A stretch of DNA of 64,000 nt from Bacteroidetes bacterium B1(2017). GTDB taxonomy: Bacteria > Bacteroidota > Bacteroidia > UKL13-3. The notes beneath the pieces were generated by a model. The model saw nothing but the letters and a program-made list of their open reading frames with translations. It searched no databases and was not told the origin of the DNA. The stretch is taken from positions 1,302,001-1,366,000 of the forward strand of contig NKJG01000001.1 in NCBI GenBank assembly GCA_002256395.1, read 5' to 3'. Within the stretch, counting starts at the first letter, position 1, and the number at the start of each line of letters is the position of its first letter. Shown here piece by piece: positions 56,001-64,000 of this stretch. A program made the translations under genes and the position numbers.

Positions 56001-59000
56001 ATTTGCAGATCCTAAATTTATTAGTAATACTAACTTACAAGTTGGAACTTGCTATACTGGTGTTGATTTAACTTCACTTGTGCCTGCAGATATAAATAAT
56101 GTAGTTCGTAACGTGCCACCTAAAATTGGTGCATACGAAAACACTACTCCATTATCGTATGTTTCTTCAAACACTATCCAAAGAACTGGTGCAGTTGCTC
56201 CAGGTGCTACAGATTTCCCAGTGTTAAGAATGCCAGTTGTATTTACTGGTTGTGGTAATGGTGTTGTTTCTAATTTCTACTTTAAAACCACTGGTACTAC
56301 AGCTGCAAGTAATATTGCTTCTGCTAAAGTTTATAATACTGGTGTGTCTCCTAACTTCAACATGTCTAAATTAGTTGGAACAGTTTATTCTCCTTCTGGA
56401 GCATTTACGTTTGCTGTTAACGATACTGTTAATCGTAATTTTGGTGATACTACCAACTATTGGTTAGTGTATGATGTAAGTGGAACTGCAACTAATGGTA
56501 ATTTCTTGGATGCAACTTTTGATAGCTTAACGGTTTTAGGTTTAAACAAAATCCCTACAGTTTCTAACCCAACTGGTAACTTAGTAGTTACTGCTCCTAT
56601 GACTTATTTGAGTTCAACTGCTACTCATCCTACAAATCAATATGTTGTTCCTGGAAGTTTAAATAACCAATTATTACGTATTCGTGTTATTACTTCTTCA
56701 ATTGGTTCACCAATTGCTGCTACTTCATTCAGTTTAAATACTACTGGTGGTGGTATGGATACCTTGAATATTGTAAATGCTAAATTGTATTACACTGCTA
56801 ATAGCTCAACATTTGCTGCAACTACTCTGTTTGGTTCTTATGTTCCAACTGGTTTAACTGCTGCTACTTGGAGCCCTTATGTAATTACAGGTAGCCAACA
56901 ATTGTCTAATGATACTAACTATTTCTGGTTAACTTATGATATCAAAACTGGTGCAGTAGTTGGCGATTCAGTTGACGCTGAAGTTACTTCAATTACAATT
57001 AATAGTACTGCTCAAACTCCAACTGTTACAGCCCCTGCTGGTATGCGTAAAGTTAGAAACGACTATTGTGTTTCTAAAGCAACATCTACTGCTGACGAGG
57101 AAATTTGGAACGTAACTTTTGGTACCTTAAATAATACTTCTACTTGTTTAACTACAGGCGGTCCTGGTAGTACATTAAATATGTACTCTGATTATTCAGC
57201 TATTTCTGCACCAAACATTCCAGCTGGTATTCCAACTCCAGTTTCAATTCTTACAAGTTCTTGTGGTGGTAACTATACTTCATCTGCAGTAATCTATATT
57301 GATTACAACCAAGATGGTTTATTTACTGGTGCTAATGAGCAAGTATATTTCTCTGGTTCATTTACTGGATCTACAGCAAGTATCTTAAAAACAGGTTCAA
57401 TTACAGTTCCTTGTACAGCTACTCCAGGTTTAACTAGAATGCGTGTTATTTACCATGAGTCAAGTGTTGCTGCTCCTTCATGTGGTACATACACTTGGGG
57501 TGAGACAGAAGACTATACAATTAATATTGTAAATGGTCCTGCTACTTTCACCAATACTACTGCAATTCAAGTTTTAGGTGCTACTTCTGCTGGTGCTTCA
57601 GATGTTCCTGTGTTAAGAGTTCCTGTTAAAGTAACTGCTTCTCCTTGTAACCCTGCTGTTATTACAGAATTTAACTTTAATACTTCTGGTACTACCGCTG
57701 TTGGTGATATTACTGCTGCTAAATTGTATAAAACAAATACTTCAAGTGTATTTAATACTAACAAATTGGTAGGTACTGTTTACTCTCCAAGTGGTTCATT
57801 TACTTTCTTTGTAACAGATACAGCTAATAACGATACCAATAACTATTGGTTAGCTTATGATATCTCTTCATCTGCATTAAATGCTCACGTAATTGATGCT
57901 AGATTTGATAGTGTTCAAGCTTTTGGTTCATACTACACGCCAATTAATGGTAACCCAACTGGAAACAGATTAATTTCAGTTCCTATGACTTTCTTAGGTG
58001 CTTCAATTATTCACCCTGATTTAAGTGTAGCTGAAACTAACTCAACTAATAATAGAATGTTGAGAATTATGGTTAGAACAAGTAGCTCTGGTTCTTCAGT
58101 TGCTGCAACTCAATTTGCCTTGGCTACAACAGGTGGTGGTAATGATACTGCTAACATTGCAAATGCTAAAATGTATTATACTGGTGCAAGTTCTACTTTT
58201 GCTACCACTACCTTGTTTGGATCATATACTGTAAGTTCTCCAACTTCATCTACTTGGCCTGCATATGCCATTACTGGTAACCAATCATTATTAAATGATA
58301 CCAACTACTTCTGGTTAACTTATGACATTAAGTCTGCAGCAATTTTATTTGACTCTGTAGATGCTGAATTAACTGGTTTAACTGTTGGAGGTGTTGCTCA
58401 AACTCCTTCAGTTGGTTCTGCTGCTGGTAATCGTAAGATTCGTGCTCCATATTGTGCATCTACTGCTACCTTATCTGGTGATGAAGATATTTTTGGTGTT
58501 CAATTTGGAACATTAAATAATACCTCTGGTTGTACTACTACAGCTCCTGGTCCTGGTTCAGTTAATCAGTTCTATGCTAATTACACTACTTCAGTTGCTG
58601 CTCCTAGCATTCCTGCTGGTATTGCAACTCCAATTAATATTACTAAAGGTACTTGCGGTGGTTTCTACGGTGAGGTAATCTCAGTATATATTGATTTGAA
58701 CCAAGATGGTTTATTTACTGGTACTGGTGAAAATGTGTACACTTCTGCTTATGCAACAGGTTCTGCAAATCAAGTTATCACTGGTTCAGTTACAATTCCT
58801 TGTACTGCCACTCCTGGTATTACTCGTATGCGTGTAGTATATGTTGAAGGTACAGCTGCTCCTGCTTGTGGTACTTACGGATGGGGAGAAACAGAAGACT
58901 ATAACATTAACATCGTAAATGGTGCAGCTTCTTATACTAGCTCATCAACTATCCAACAAACTGGTTCAGTTTTAGCTGGTGCAACTGATGTTCCTGTATT

Positions 59001-61668
59001 AAGAATCCCTGTTAAAGTTTCTTCTTCAAGCTGTAACCCTGGTATTACCACTCAATTTAATTTTAATACTTCTGGTACTTCTGTTGTAGGTAATATCTTA
59101 AGTGCTAAACTTTACAAAACAACTGGTAACACCTTTAATACTACTAAATTAATTAGTACTGTATTCTCACCAAGTGGTTCATTCTCATTCTTTGTAACAG
59201 ATACAGCTAATAATGATACCAACAACTATTGGTTAGCTTACGATGTTTCTTCAAGTGCATTAAATGGTGCTACTTTAGATGCTCGTATTGATTCAATTTT
59301 AGTATTCGGTAATTATGTTATTCCTGCAAATAACAACCCTACAGGTAATGTGTTAATTTCAGTTCCAATGACATATGTTAGTTCAACTTCTGTACATACT
59401 GATTTATCGAAAGTTGAAACTGGTTCTATTAATAATAGAATGTTAAGAATCTATGTTCAAACTAGTGCATCTGGTGCATCAATTAATGCAACTTCATTTA
59501 GTTTCAGTACTAATGGTTCAGCTGCTCCATTGGTAAATATTGCTAACGCTAAAGTATTCTATACTGGTTCTAGCAATGCATTCGCAAGTACTACTCAAGT
59601 TGGTACAGCTGTGGCTGCTCCTTCTGGAACATTTACAATTACTGGTAACCAAGCTTTAGGTAACGGTGATAACTACTTCTGGTTAACTTATGATGTTCCT
59701 TCTGGTGCTAATATTGGTGACTCAGTGGATGCAGAGGTTTCATCTATTACAATTGCTACTGTTCCTCAAACACCTACTGTAACTGCTCCTGCTGGTGCAC
59801 GTTTAATTAGAGCTCCTTATTGTGCTTCTGCTGCTACTTTAACTGGTGATGAAGATATCTTTAATGTAGCTTTAGGTTCATTCAGTAATGCTTCTGGTTG
59901 TACTACTACAGCTCCTGGACCTGGTTCAGTAAATCAATTCTATGCTAATTATACTACACTTGCTGGTCCTACAGTTAAACGTGGCGATTACGCTACTATT
60001 AATATTACTAGAGGTACTTGTGGTGGTTTCTATGGTGAAGTAATTGGTGTTTACATTGACTACAACCAAAATGGTAGCTTAACTGATCTTGGTGAAGATG
60101 TATTCGTATCTTCTTACTCTACTGGTTCAGCTAATCAAGTAACTAGTGGAACATTTGCAGTTCCTTTGAACGCTCCACTTGGAACTACTCGTTTGCGTAT
60201 TGTTTACGTAGAAGGTACTTCTGTTGGTGCTTGTGGTACTTACGGATGGGGTGAAACTGAAGATTATAACATCACCATTACTGATCCTACATATGATACT
60301 TACACTTGGACTGGTGTTACTTCAACAGTTGCAAGCGTAGCTACAAACTGGACTCCAAATCGTGTGATTCCTAATATGACAGATAAATTAATCTTTGATA
60401 ATAGCTCTGCTCCTATTAGTGTAACTGCTGTTCCTACTGCTATTTCTAGAATAGTTAAATTAACTGGTAACACTGTATTAAACGTTGCAGGTACTGCTGG
60501 TAATACAATTACAGTTAGTGATACTTTAGACTTAGGTACTGGTAGTAAAATTAATACTGGTTCTCTTAACTTAGCTTTAGGTACAAGTGCAGCTAAAATT
60601 GGTGCTATCTCTGGTACTGGTAAAGTTTATGGTAGCTTAAGCAGATGGTTTAATAGCACAAGTGGTGCATTAAGCTTCCCATTAACTGATACAGGTTATG
60701 CAAATAGAACCGTTACTGTTAACTACACAACTTTCCCTACTTCTGCGGGTTCTGTTACTGCTGGTTTCGTAAATGGTGCTGTTACAACTGCTGGTTTACC
60801 AGTTTCTGATTTGTCTGCTTCATTAACTGCAAACAGAGTTGGTCAAAACGGTTACTGGAATTTAGCAACTGATATGGGTGCTGGAACCTATACTGCTACC
60901 TTTAATGGTTCTGGATTCAAAGGTGTTAACAACTACTCTCAATTGATGTTAATCAACAGAGCAGATGCTGTTACTTCATGGGGTGTTACTGGTACTCATG
61001 TTACCACTACTGGTTCTAACTCAGCTCCTGTATTAAGCAGAACTGGTTTAACTGTTCTTGGTCAATTTGGTATTGGTGGCGATAGCTCTGCTAATCCACT
61101 TCCTGTTTCAATGTTGTTCTTTAATGCAACAAATGTTAACGGTGATGTATTCTTGAAATGGGCTACTGCAAATGAGATTAACAACAAAGGTTTTGCTGTT
61201 GAACGCTCAGTTGATGGTAATAACTTTAAAGAAATCGGATTTGTTAAAGGAAACGGAACTACTAACACAACAATGAACTATGCTTCTATGGATGAAAATG
61301 CATTCGCATTAAACAATACAACTAAGTTATATTACAGATTACGTCAAGTAGACTTCGACGGTGTATTTGAATATTCAAACGTTGTTTTAGTTGACATGGA
61401 TGCTCAATCTAAAGACGCTGTTAAAGTATTCCCTAATCCATTTGTAAGCTCAATTGGTGTAAACATTCAATCTACTGATGCTGCAACTGCTAAAGTTGAA
61501 TTAGTAGATATGCAAGGAAGAATTCTATCTACTGAAACTGTTAAGTTAACTAATGGTGGTGCATACCATGAATTAGCTACAGCTAAACAATTAAGTAGTG
61601 GTGTTTACTTTGTAAATGTTACAACAAATGGTGTTACTCAAACTACTAAAGTTACTAAATTAGACTAA
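53002..61668 (+). CDS. Giant modular surface protein with beta-helix, GEVED and T9SS sorting domains
   Basis: 2888 residues. Signal peptide (to about 33, FGKLIAQ). Two copies of a Tyr/Gly/Asn-rich right-handed beta-helix (about 36-495, 605-1050; SGSYTVGSGGNYGTISAALA and SGIYTVGAGGNYPNPVAAAA) with a CARDB-like domain between (about 495-600). Then three copies of a module of about 460 residues (1051-1513, 1514-1973, 1974-2430), each ending in a GEVED domain (YIDYNQDGLFTG ... CGTYTWGETEDYTINI). Residues 2431-2760 are a further beta region, then FN3-like LPVSMLFFNATNVNGDVFLKW and a type A T9SS sorting domain (about 2805-2888). Codon use is strongly biased to GGT, ACT, GTT, suggesting high expression. 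Probable adhesin. Confidence 0.9.
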   Translation: MEKTITTRRVSYRRNAILLTMLLAMFSFGKLIAQPLSGSYTVGSGGNYGTISAALAALNTNGVSGPVTMNILPGTYTTTTAISIGTYAGVDATNTLTFDGGSAATTTISGSISTSAILVVNQAKYVTVKNLTISNTFAGSCAGFAIVGSTTTNAGTGTTIKRCIINLPNHGTSTAYGISSGTSTVGYGAASTRIDSVTVDSNTINGGYYGIYLYGSTTVANTYNREIKVRGNTLNNVYYYGMYLYYLQNGIDVMGNTLNMGSSSFYGIYMMYNYNHFTGNNPTRIIGNKIFNTAYCLYYYYSTAGTANPTQIYNNTIVGRAGTYCYGLYLYNGSTYVGNTLVYHNTVKSLNSIYGYGVYYYNPTAGGNTSVMNNIFAISTTSTGYYAAYFATNPANPVGGQAVNNNDYILTGSSAPNLVYRAGAFTTTTYNTASAGGDSSKNIMPAFTSITNDGHLADGCNPKGSPIGSFYVPNDQDDQPRSIATPLIGSDEFVGVNDNIKAVSMLAPAMPITSGSQDLVLLVKNVGANTVTSFSVAYTLNGGTPVVQTYSGTLLPCDTVSMVFTGANQINLGASNAIKVYTYSPNSTADADATNDTIAATLKAPLSGIYTVGAGGNYPNPVAAAADLANGLGGPVIFKVLPGTYTGQVIVNGPIPGASATNTLTWEGDTASTRIITAAVSGQAAFLINGAKYVAVRNLTVNNTATGSVGIAIVGSGSDNNGTGCSITKCTVNMVNTTSVAYGITVTATANGFGLSNHQMDSITIDSNTVNYGYYGIGIYGNTAGNSSFNRNFKVRGNTVNTPYYYGMYMYYIYNQIDVLRNTVVYAPGNTVGYGIYMYYCYNTSANATQFIGNRVDGGAYGGFYLYMLTGTAPVDIINNVAGRTTYGYNYQMYLYAASSSFVRFYHNTLVQDFAQTSATYSPLVAYFPGNALIKNNIFANTATTGTQTACYLYTAPSAANSINYNVYWNAANPGAVIYRGSNYTNANFNTPTAGGDSSLFADPKFISNTNLQVGTCYTGVDLTSLVPADINNVVRNVPPKIGAYENTTPLSYVSSNTIQRTGAVAPGATDFPVLRMPVVFTGCGNGVVSNFYFKTTGTTAASNIASAKVYNTGVSPNFNMSKLVGTVYSPSGAFTFAVNDTVNRNFGDTTNYWLVYDVSGTATNGNFLDATFDSLTVLGLNKIPTVSNPTGNLVVTAPMTYLSSTATHPTNQYVVPGSLNNQLLRIRVITSSIGSPIAATSFSLNTTGGGMDTLNIVNAKLYYTANSSTFAATTLFGSYVPTGLTAATWSPYVITGSQQLSNDTNYFWLTYDIKTGAVVGDSVDAEVTSITINSTAQTPTVTAPAGMRKVRNDYCVSKATSTADEEIWNVTFGTLNNTSTCLTTGGPGSTLNMYSDYSAISAPNIPAGIPTPVSILTSSCGGNYTSSAVIYIDYNQDGLFTGANEQVYFSGSFTGSTASILKTGSITVPCTATPGLTRMRVIYHESSVAAPSCGTYTWGETEDYTINIVNGPATFTNTTAIQVLGATSAGASDVPVLRVPVKVTASPCNPAVITEFNFNTSGTTAVGDITAAKLYKTNTSSVFNTNKLVGTVYSPSGSFTFFVTDTANNDTNNYWLAYDISSSALNAHVIDARFDSVQAFGSYYTPINGNPTGNRLISVPMTFLGASIIHPDLSVAETNSTNNRMLRIMVRTSSSGSSVAATQFALATTGGGNDTANIANAKMYYTGASSTFATTTLFGSYTVSSPTSSTWPAYAITGNQSLLNDTNYFWLTYDIKSAAILFDSVDAELTGLTVGGVAQTPSVGSAAGNRKIRAPYCASTATLSGDEDIFGVQFGTLNNTSGCTTTAPGPGSVNQFYANYTTSVAAPSIPAGIATPINITKGTCGGFYGEVISVYIDLNQDGLFTGTGENVYTSAYATGSANQVITGSVTIPCTATPGITRMRVVYVEGTAAPACGTYGWGETEDYNINIVNGAASYTSSSTIQQTGSVLAGATDVPVLRIPVKVSSSSCNPGITTQFNFNTSGTSVVGNILSAKLYKTTGNTFNTTKLISTVFSPSGSFSFFVTDTANNDTNNYWLAYDVSSSALNGATLDARIDSILVFGNYVIPANNNPTGNVLISVPMTYVSSTSVHTDLSKVETGSINNRMLRIYVQTSASGASINATSFSFSTNGSAAPLVNIANAKVFYTGSSNAFASTTQVGTAVAAPSGTFTITGNQALGNGDNYFWLTYDVPSGANIGDSVDAEVSSITIATVPQTPTVTAPAGARLIRAPYCASAATLTGDEDIFNVALGSFSNASGCTTTAPGPGSVNQFYANYTTLAGPTVKRGDYATINITRGTCGGFYGEVIGVYIDYNQNGSLTDLGEDVFVSSYSTGSANQVTSGTFAVPLNAPLGTTRLRIVYVEGTSVGACGTYGWGETEDYNITITDPTYDTYTWTGVTSTVASVATNWTPNRVIPNMTDKLIFDNSSAPISVTAVPTAISRIVKLTGNTVLNVAGTAGNTITVSDTLDLGTGSKINTGSLNLALGTSAAKIGAISGTGKVYGSLSRWFNSTSGALSFPLTDTGYANRTVTVNYTTFPTSAGSVTAGFVNGAVTTAGLPVSDLSASLTANRVGQNGYWNLATDMGAGTYTATFNGSGFKGVNNYSQLMLINRADAVTSWGVTGTHVTTTGSNSAPVLSRTGLTVLGQFGIGGDSSANPLPVSMLFFNATNVNGDVFLKWATANEINNKGFAVERSVDGNNFKEIGFVKGNGTTNTTMNYASMDENAFALNNTTKLYYRLRQVDFDGVFEYSNVVLVDMDAQSKDAVKVFPNPFVSSIGVNIQSTDAATAKVELVDMQGRILSTETVKLTNGGAYHELATAKQLSSGVYFVNVTTNGVTQTTKVTKLD

Positions 61669-61687
61669 GATCTATAGTAATACATTC

Positions 61688-61726
61688 AAAAGGGCTGCTT
61701 GGATTATCCAAGCAGCCCTTTTTTTA
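61688..61726 (+). terminator. Terminator after the giant surface-protein gene
   Basis: GGGCTGCTTGGAT / TCCAAGCAGCCC stem of at least twelve pairs with a tiny loop, followed by seven Ts and flanked by A residues on the 5' side. Very strong. Confidence 0.92.
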
Positions 61727-61734
61727 TACATTTG
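61727..61734 (+). promoter_or_regulatory. -7 element before the SRPBCC gene
   Basis: TACATTTG, an exact TAnnTTTG match starting at the end of the terminator T run and ending seven bases before the ATG at 61742. No TTG at the right distance, as the terminator occupies that space. Confidence 0.35.
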
Positions 61735-61741
61735 ATATACT

Positions 61742-62149
61742 ATGGAAACAGTTACCATTCACCAATCTATTTTGGTTCCGGCCAAGGCAAACCAGATTTA
61801 TGAGATTATGATGCATGCCGAGAAACATGCCGATTTAACATCCGATGATGCTATTATTGAAGATACGGTTGGTTCAGCCTTTAGCTTTTTTAGCGGCTAT
61901 ATTACAGGAACAAATGTTGAACTTAGTTATGGAAAACGAATTGTGCAACTATGGCAAGCCAAAGAGGATGTATGGCCAACAACTCATTTTAGTATTGTTA
62001 TTTTTGATTTGATTGATAAAGGAAATTCTACTCTCATTGAGTTTACTCAAGAGCAGCTTCCTAAACAAGTAGAAAAAACGATCTACGATGGTTGGTATGA
62101 TTATTATTGGAACCCTATGTTAGAGCTCTTTGCAGATATGAATTTGTAG
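61742..62149 (+). CDS. SRPBCC-fold (AHSA1-like) protein
   Basis: 135 residues. ETVTIHQSILVPAKANQIYEIMMHAEKHADLTSD, SFFSGYITGTNVELSYGKRIVQLWQAKED and the end GWYDYYWNPMLELFA match the AHSA1/START-like SRPBCC fold (read in parts). These domains bind hydrophobic ligands; some Aha1-like proteins assist chaperones. No catalytic residue is evident. It lies after a strong terminator and is convergent with the methyltransferase gene, one base from its stop. Confidence 0.88.
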   Translation: METVTIHQSILVPAKANQIYEIMMHAEKHADLTSDDAIIEDTVGSAFSFFSGYITGTNVELSYGKRIVQLWQAKEDVWPTTHFSIVIFDLIDKGNSTLIEFTQEQLPKQVEKTIYDGWYDYYWNPMLELFADMNL

Positions 62150-62150
62150 C

Positions 62151-62927
62151 CTATTTCTTGCGGCCAACTAATACAATATCCCAAGTAAAATCTAGTCTAT
62201 CCTGAGTTAAAAAGAAATCAGACGTTTCTATTTTTAAGGTATCCGAATTGCTTTCTTTTAAATCTTTACGCATGAGGCTAGTTAAGAAATTATAAGGAGC
62301 AACTAACCAAGAAGCAGGTATCATTTTATGAATTCCCAATGGATCAAGACGTAAAATCTTTTTAGCCCATTTGGCATTTTCTTCATAGTAAAGGTTTACT
62401 TTTTCATTTCCCTGAACACCCCATAGTTCTATACTATCAAATACCTCGCTTGCTTCTTTGCGCATTTCATCAAAGGTATACTCATACACATGAAACGGAT
62501 TTCTAGCAATGCTCATCTTCGCATTTGGTGTAGTGCATAGAAATACTCCACCTGGCTTCAATACGCGCTTTACATCCATCATAAACTCTTTTCTAGGATG
62601 AATATGTTCTATGAATTGAAATGCAGTAACAACTTCCTTACTTTCCGATTCGAGCGGAATAGGAGGTACCTTGCCTGAAATGAAACTTAAGTTTTTCTTA
62701 GCCTCATGCTTCTTTCTAGCTTCTGCAATTGTACTTTCACTATAATCTACTCCTACGGTATTTTTAGTATAATCGGCTAAGTATTGTGTACCATAACCAT
62801 CAGCACAACCAATATCTGCTGTTTCTTTATCTCTTAAAAAACTCAATGCCCATTCATAGGCAAAAAAGCAACGCTTTACAGTTACGTTGTTACTATCTTC
62901 AAAACTTGGACGTTCTCTATCAAACAT
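62151..62927 (-). CDS. Class I SAM-dependent methyltransferase
   Basis: 258 residues. Motif I is TADIGCADGYGTQYLADY (about 37-53), post-I TVGVDYSESTIAEARKKH, then VVTAFQFIEHI (motif II) and LKPGGVFLCTTPNAK (motif III). The C-terminal part is longer than in the operon methyltransferase at 34.3 kb and carries a Trp-rich extension. The substrate (small molecule, quinone or sugar) cannot be told; no biosynthetic cluster adjoins it. Confidence 0.88.
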   Translation of the reverse strand: MFDRERPSFEDSNNVTVKRCFFAYEWALSFLRDKETADIGCADGYGTQYLADYTKNTVGVDYSESTIAEARKKHEAKKNLSFISGKVPPIPLESESKEVVTAFQFIEHIHPRKEFMMDVKRVLKPGGVFLCTTPNAKMSIARNPFHVYEYTFDEMRKEASEVFDSIELWGVQGNEKVNLYYEENAKWAKKILRLDPLGIHKMIPASWLVAPYNFLTSLMRKDLKESNSDTLKIETSDFFLTQDRLDFTWDIVLVGRKK

Positions 62928-63007
62928 GATTTGTTTACTTTGGCTATAGGGCCATGGTTTGGCAAAAATAAGGAAATGAATAACTTTGATAAAATTATTT
63001 ACTGAGA

Positions 63008-63667
63008 ATGGATTTTAAATTATTAATTAATTTTTTGAAGGAGCTTCAAAATAATAATAGTAAGGAGTGGTTTGACCAAAACAGGACTGAATATGAGGCT
63101 TTAAGAAAAAATTGGATAACATATGTTGGCAAAGTTATAGATGGCCTCCAATCGTTTGATCCAAGTTTAAATGGCCTTGAACCTAAGGCTTGCATCTTCA
63201 GAATAAATAAAGATATCCGTTTTAGTAAGGATAAAACTCCCTATAAAACCAATTTTGGTGCAATTATGAATAGGGGAGGTAAAAAATCGCTTTTTTCTGG
63301 ATACTATTTACATATTGACCCAAAGGAAATTTTTATTGCTGGTGGAGCTTACCAACCAACTCCCGAACACTTAGCAGCCCTTAGGCAAGAAATAGATTAT
63401 AATTACGAGGAGTTTAAGGCAATTGCAAGCAATAAAATTGCGACTAAAAACTTTGGTACAATTGGAGGAGAAAAATTGGTTCGACCACCAAAAGGGTATG
63501 AACTAGATAATCCGGCAATTGAGTATTTAAAACAAAAGAGTTTTATTTGGGTGAAGAATTATTCTGTCAAGGAACTTTATTCTCCAACCTTTATTGAAGA
63601 AATTTTGTTGAGTTATAAAGCCATGAAGCCCTTGAATGATTTTATCAATAGATGCGCCGAAAATTAG
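63008..63667 (+). CDS. DUF2461 family protein
   Basis: 219 residues. LINFLKELQNNNSKEWFDQNRTEYEALRKNW, CIFRINKDIRFSKDKTPYKTNFGAIM and YYLHIDPKEIFIAGGAY are the conserved blocks of the DUF2461 family (read in parts). It is a cytosolic protein of unknown function; no known catalytic motif. It is divergent from the methyltransferase and its stop overlaps the convergent menF-like gene by four bases. Confidence 0.88.
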   Translation: MDFKLLINFLKELQNNNSKEWFDQNRTEYEALRKNWITYVGKVIDGLQSFDPSLNGLEPKACIFRINKDIRFSKDKTPYKTNFGAIMNRGGKKSLFSGYYLHIDPKEIFIAGGAYQPTPEHLAALRQEIDYNYEEFKAIASNKIATKNFGTIGGEKLVRPPKGYELDNPAIEYLKQKSFIWVKNYSVKELYSPTFIEEILLSYKAMKPLNDFINRCAEN

Positions 63668-64000
63668 CTAAGGAATTGTTCTAGGGCATTCATTTTATTT
63701 TGAGTTTCGTACCATTCTTTTTCTGGGTCTGAACCAAGTGTTATTCCCGCACCCGCAAAGAGTGTTAGTGATTCTTCTTGAATGGTTAAGCACCTAAGAT
63801 TCACAAATAATTGAATGTTGCTATTAGTGTATAGTCCCAGGAATCCAGCATAAAAGGTCCTTTCTAAATTCTCTTTATCGTTTATAAAGGTAAGCGACTC
63901 TTTTTTAGGTAAGCCGCCTACTGCCGGTGTAGGATTTATTTCAACTAAAAATTCCGAAAGTTTTGATTGATCCGAACAGCTGAATGAAAACTCGGTTCGT
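63664..64000 (-). CDS. menF: Isochorismate synthase, C-terminal end (cut by window edge)
   Basis: About 111 residues on the minus strand ending at a TAA at 63664. The chorismate-binding-enzyme block EINPTPAVGGLPKKESLTFI is followed by ERTFYAGFLGLYTNS, IQLFVNLRCLTI and the terminal FAGAGITLGSDPEKEWYETQNKM. These are the last motifs of the MenF/EntC/anthranilate-synthase family. The NPTPAVGG form together with a menE-like gene in the window favours isochorismate synthase, the first committed step of menaquinone synthesis, but anthranilate or aminodeoxychorismate synthase cannot be excluded because the N-terminal part is missing. Confidence 0.78.
   Translation of the reverse strand, partial: RTEFSFSCSDQSKLSEFLVEINPTPAVGGLPKKESLTFINDKENLERTFYAGFLGLYTNSNIQLFVNLRCLTIQEESLTLFAGAGITLGSDPEKEWYETQNKMNALEQFLS

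Noticed and set aside
1..64000. tRNA, rRNA, riboswitch, prophage or defence genes
   Set aside because: No cloverleaf, conserved RNA motif, integrase, restriction-modification or toxin-antitoxin pattern was seen; the Fic-like protein lacks the catalytic motif and an antitoxin partner.

Overview
The window comes from a low-GC member of the Bacteroidota, probably a free-living sphingobacterial, chitinophagal or flavobacterial relative. Five secreted proteins end in type IX secretion (T9SS) type A sorting domains. There are several families largely confined to the phylum (DUF2851, DUF4292, DUF5723, DUF6427, DUF4286, DUF2452), a TonB receptor with HmuY proteins, and promoters of the Bacteroidota form TTG-N18-22-TAnnTTTG. 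Several genes start with TTG. No rRNA, tRNA, CRISPR array, prophage, transposase or insertion sequence was seen. This is mostly ordinary chromosome with a strong envelope and secretion theme.

Layout. 1-2.2 kb (minus): start of an acyl-CoA dehydrogenase, then a panD / membrane-flippase-like / heptose-phosphate adenylyltransferase operon. 2.3-7.8 kb (plus): a probable haem-uptake locus with a T9SS-exported HmuY, a TonB receptor, a lipoprotein HmuY-like protein and a TolB-like propeller. 7.8-15.2 kb: DUF2452, ispH, glutathione peroxidase, DUF5723, comF, a secreted M6 metalloprotease and a WG-repeat protein. 15.3-20.7 kb: rpoN (sigma-54), a glycosyltransferase-like membrane protein lacking its catalytic residues with a small membrane partner, DUF4286 and a TPR protein. 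20.8-27.7 kb (plus): flippase, dut, sugar nucleotidyltransferase, TPR, DUF4292 lipoprotein and an EnvC-like protein, which form an envelope-assembly block. 27.8-31.2 kb: a secreted anchor-V protein, menE, DUF2795 and a Fic-fold regulator without the Fic catalytic motif. 31.4-36.1 kb (minus): a three-gene glycolipid/glycoprotein operon (GT2, methyltransferase, GT-C membrane enzyme fused to TPRs). 37.1-37.6 kb: a terminator followed by four exact-length 84-bp tandem repeats. 38-45.7 kb: hflX, two envelope proteins, YdcF, a perfect 30-bp inverted repeat and uvrA. 46.2-50.1 kb (minus): DUF2851, a small exported protein, PspC, a histidine kinase and a response regulator. 50.2-61.7 kb: a secreted endonuclease I and a 2888-residue modular surface protein, both T9SS cargo. 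61.7-64 kb: SRPBCC, methyltransferase, DUF2461 and the end of an isochorismate synthase, which acts in the same menaquinone pathway as menE.

No single island looks like a complete undescribed defence or mobile system. The most unusual items are the two proteins that keep an enzyme fold but have lost its catalytic motif (GT2-like and Fic-like), the 84-bp repeat array that overlaps a gene end, the nested palindrome that supplies the stop codon of ydcF, and the twofold and threefold internal module duplication in the giant surface protein.
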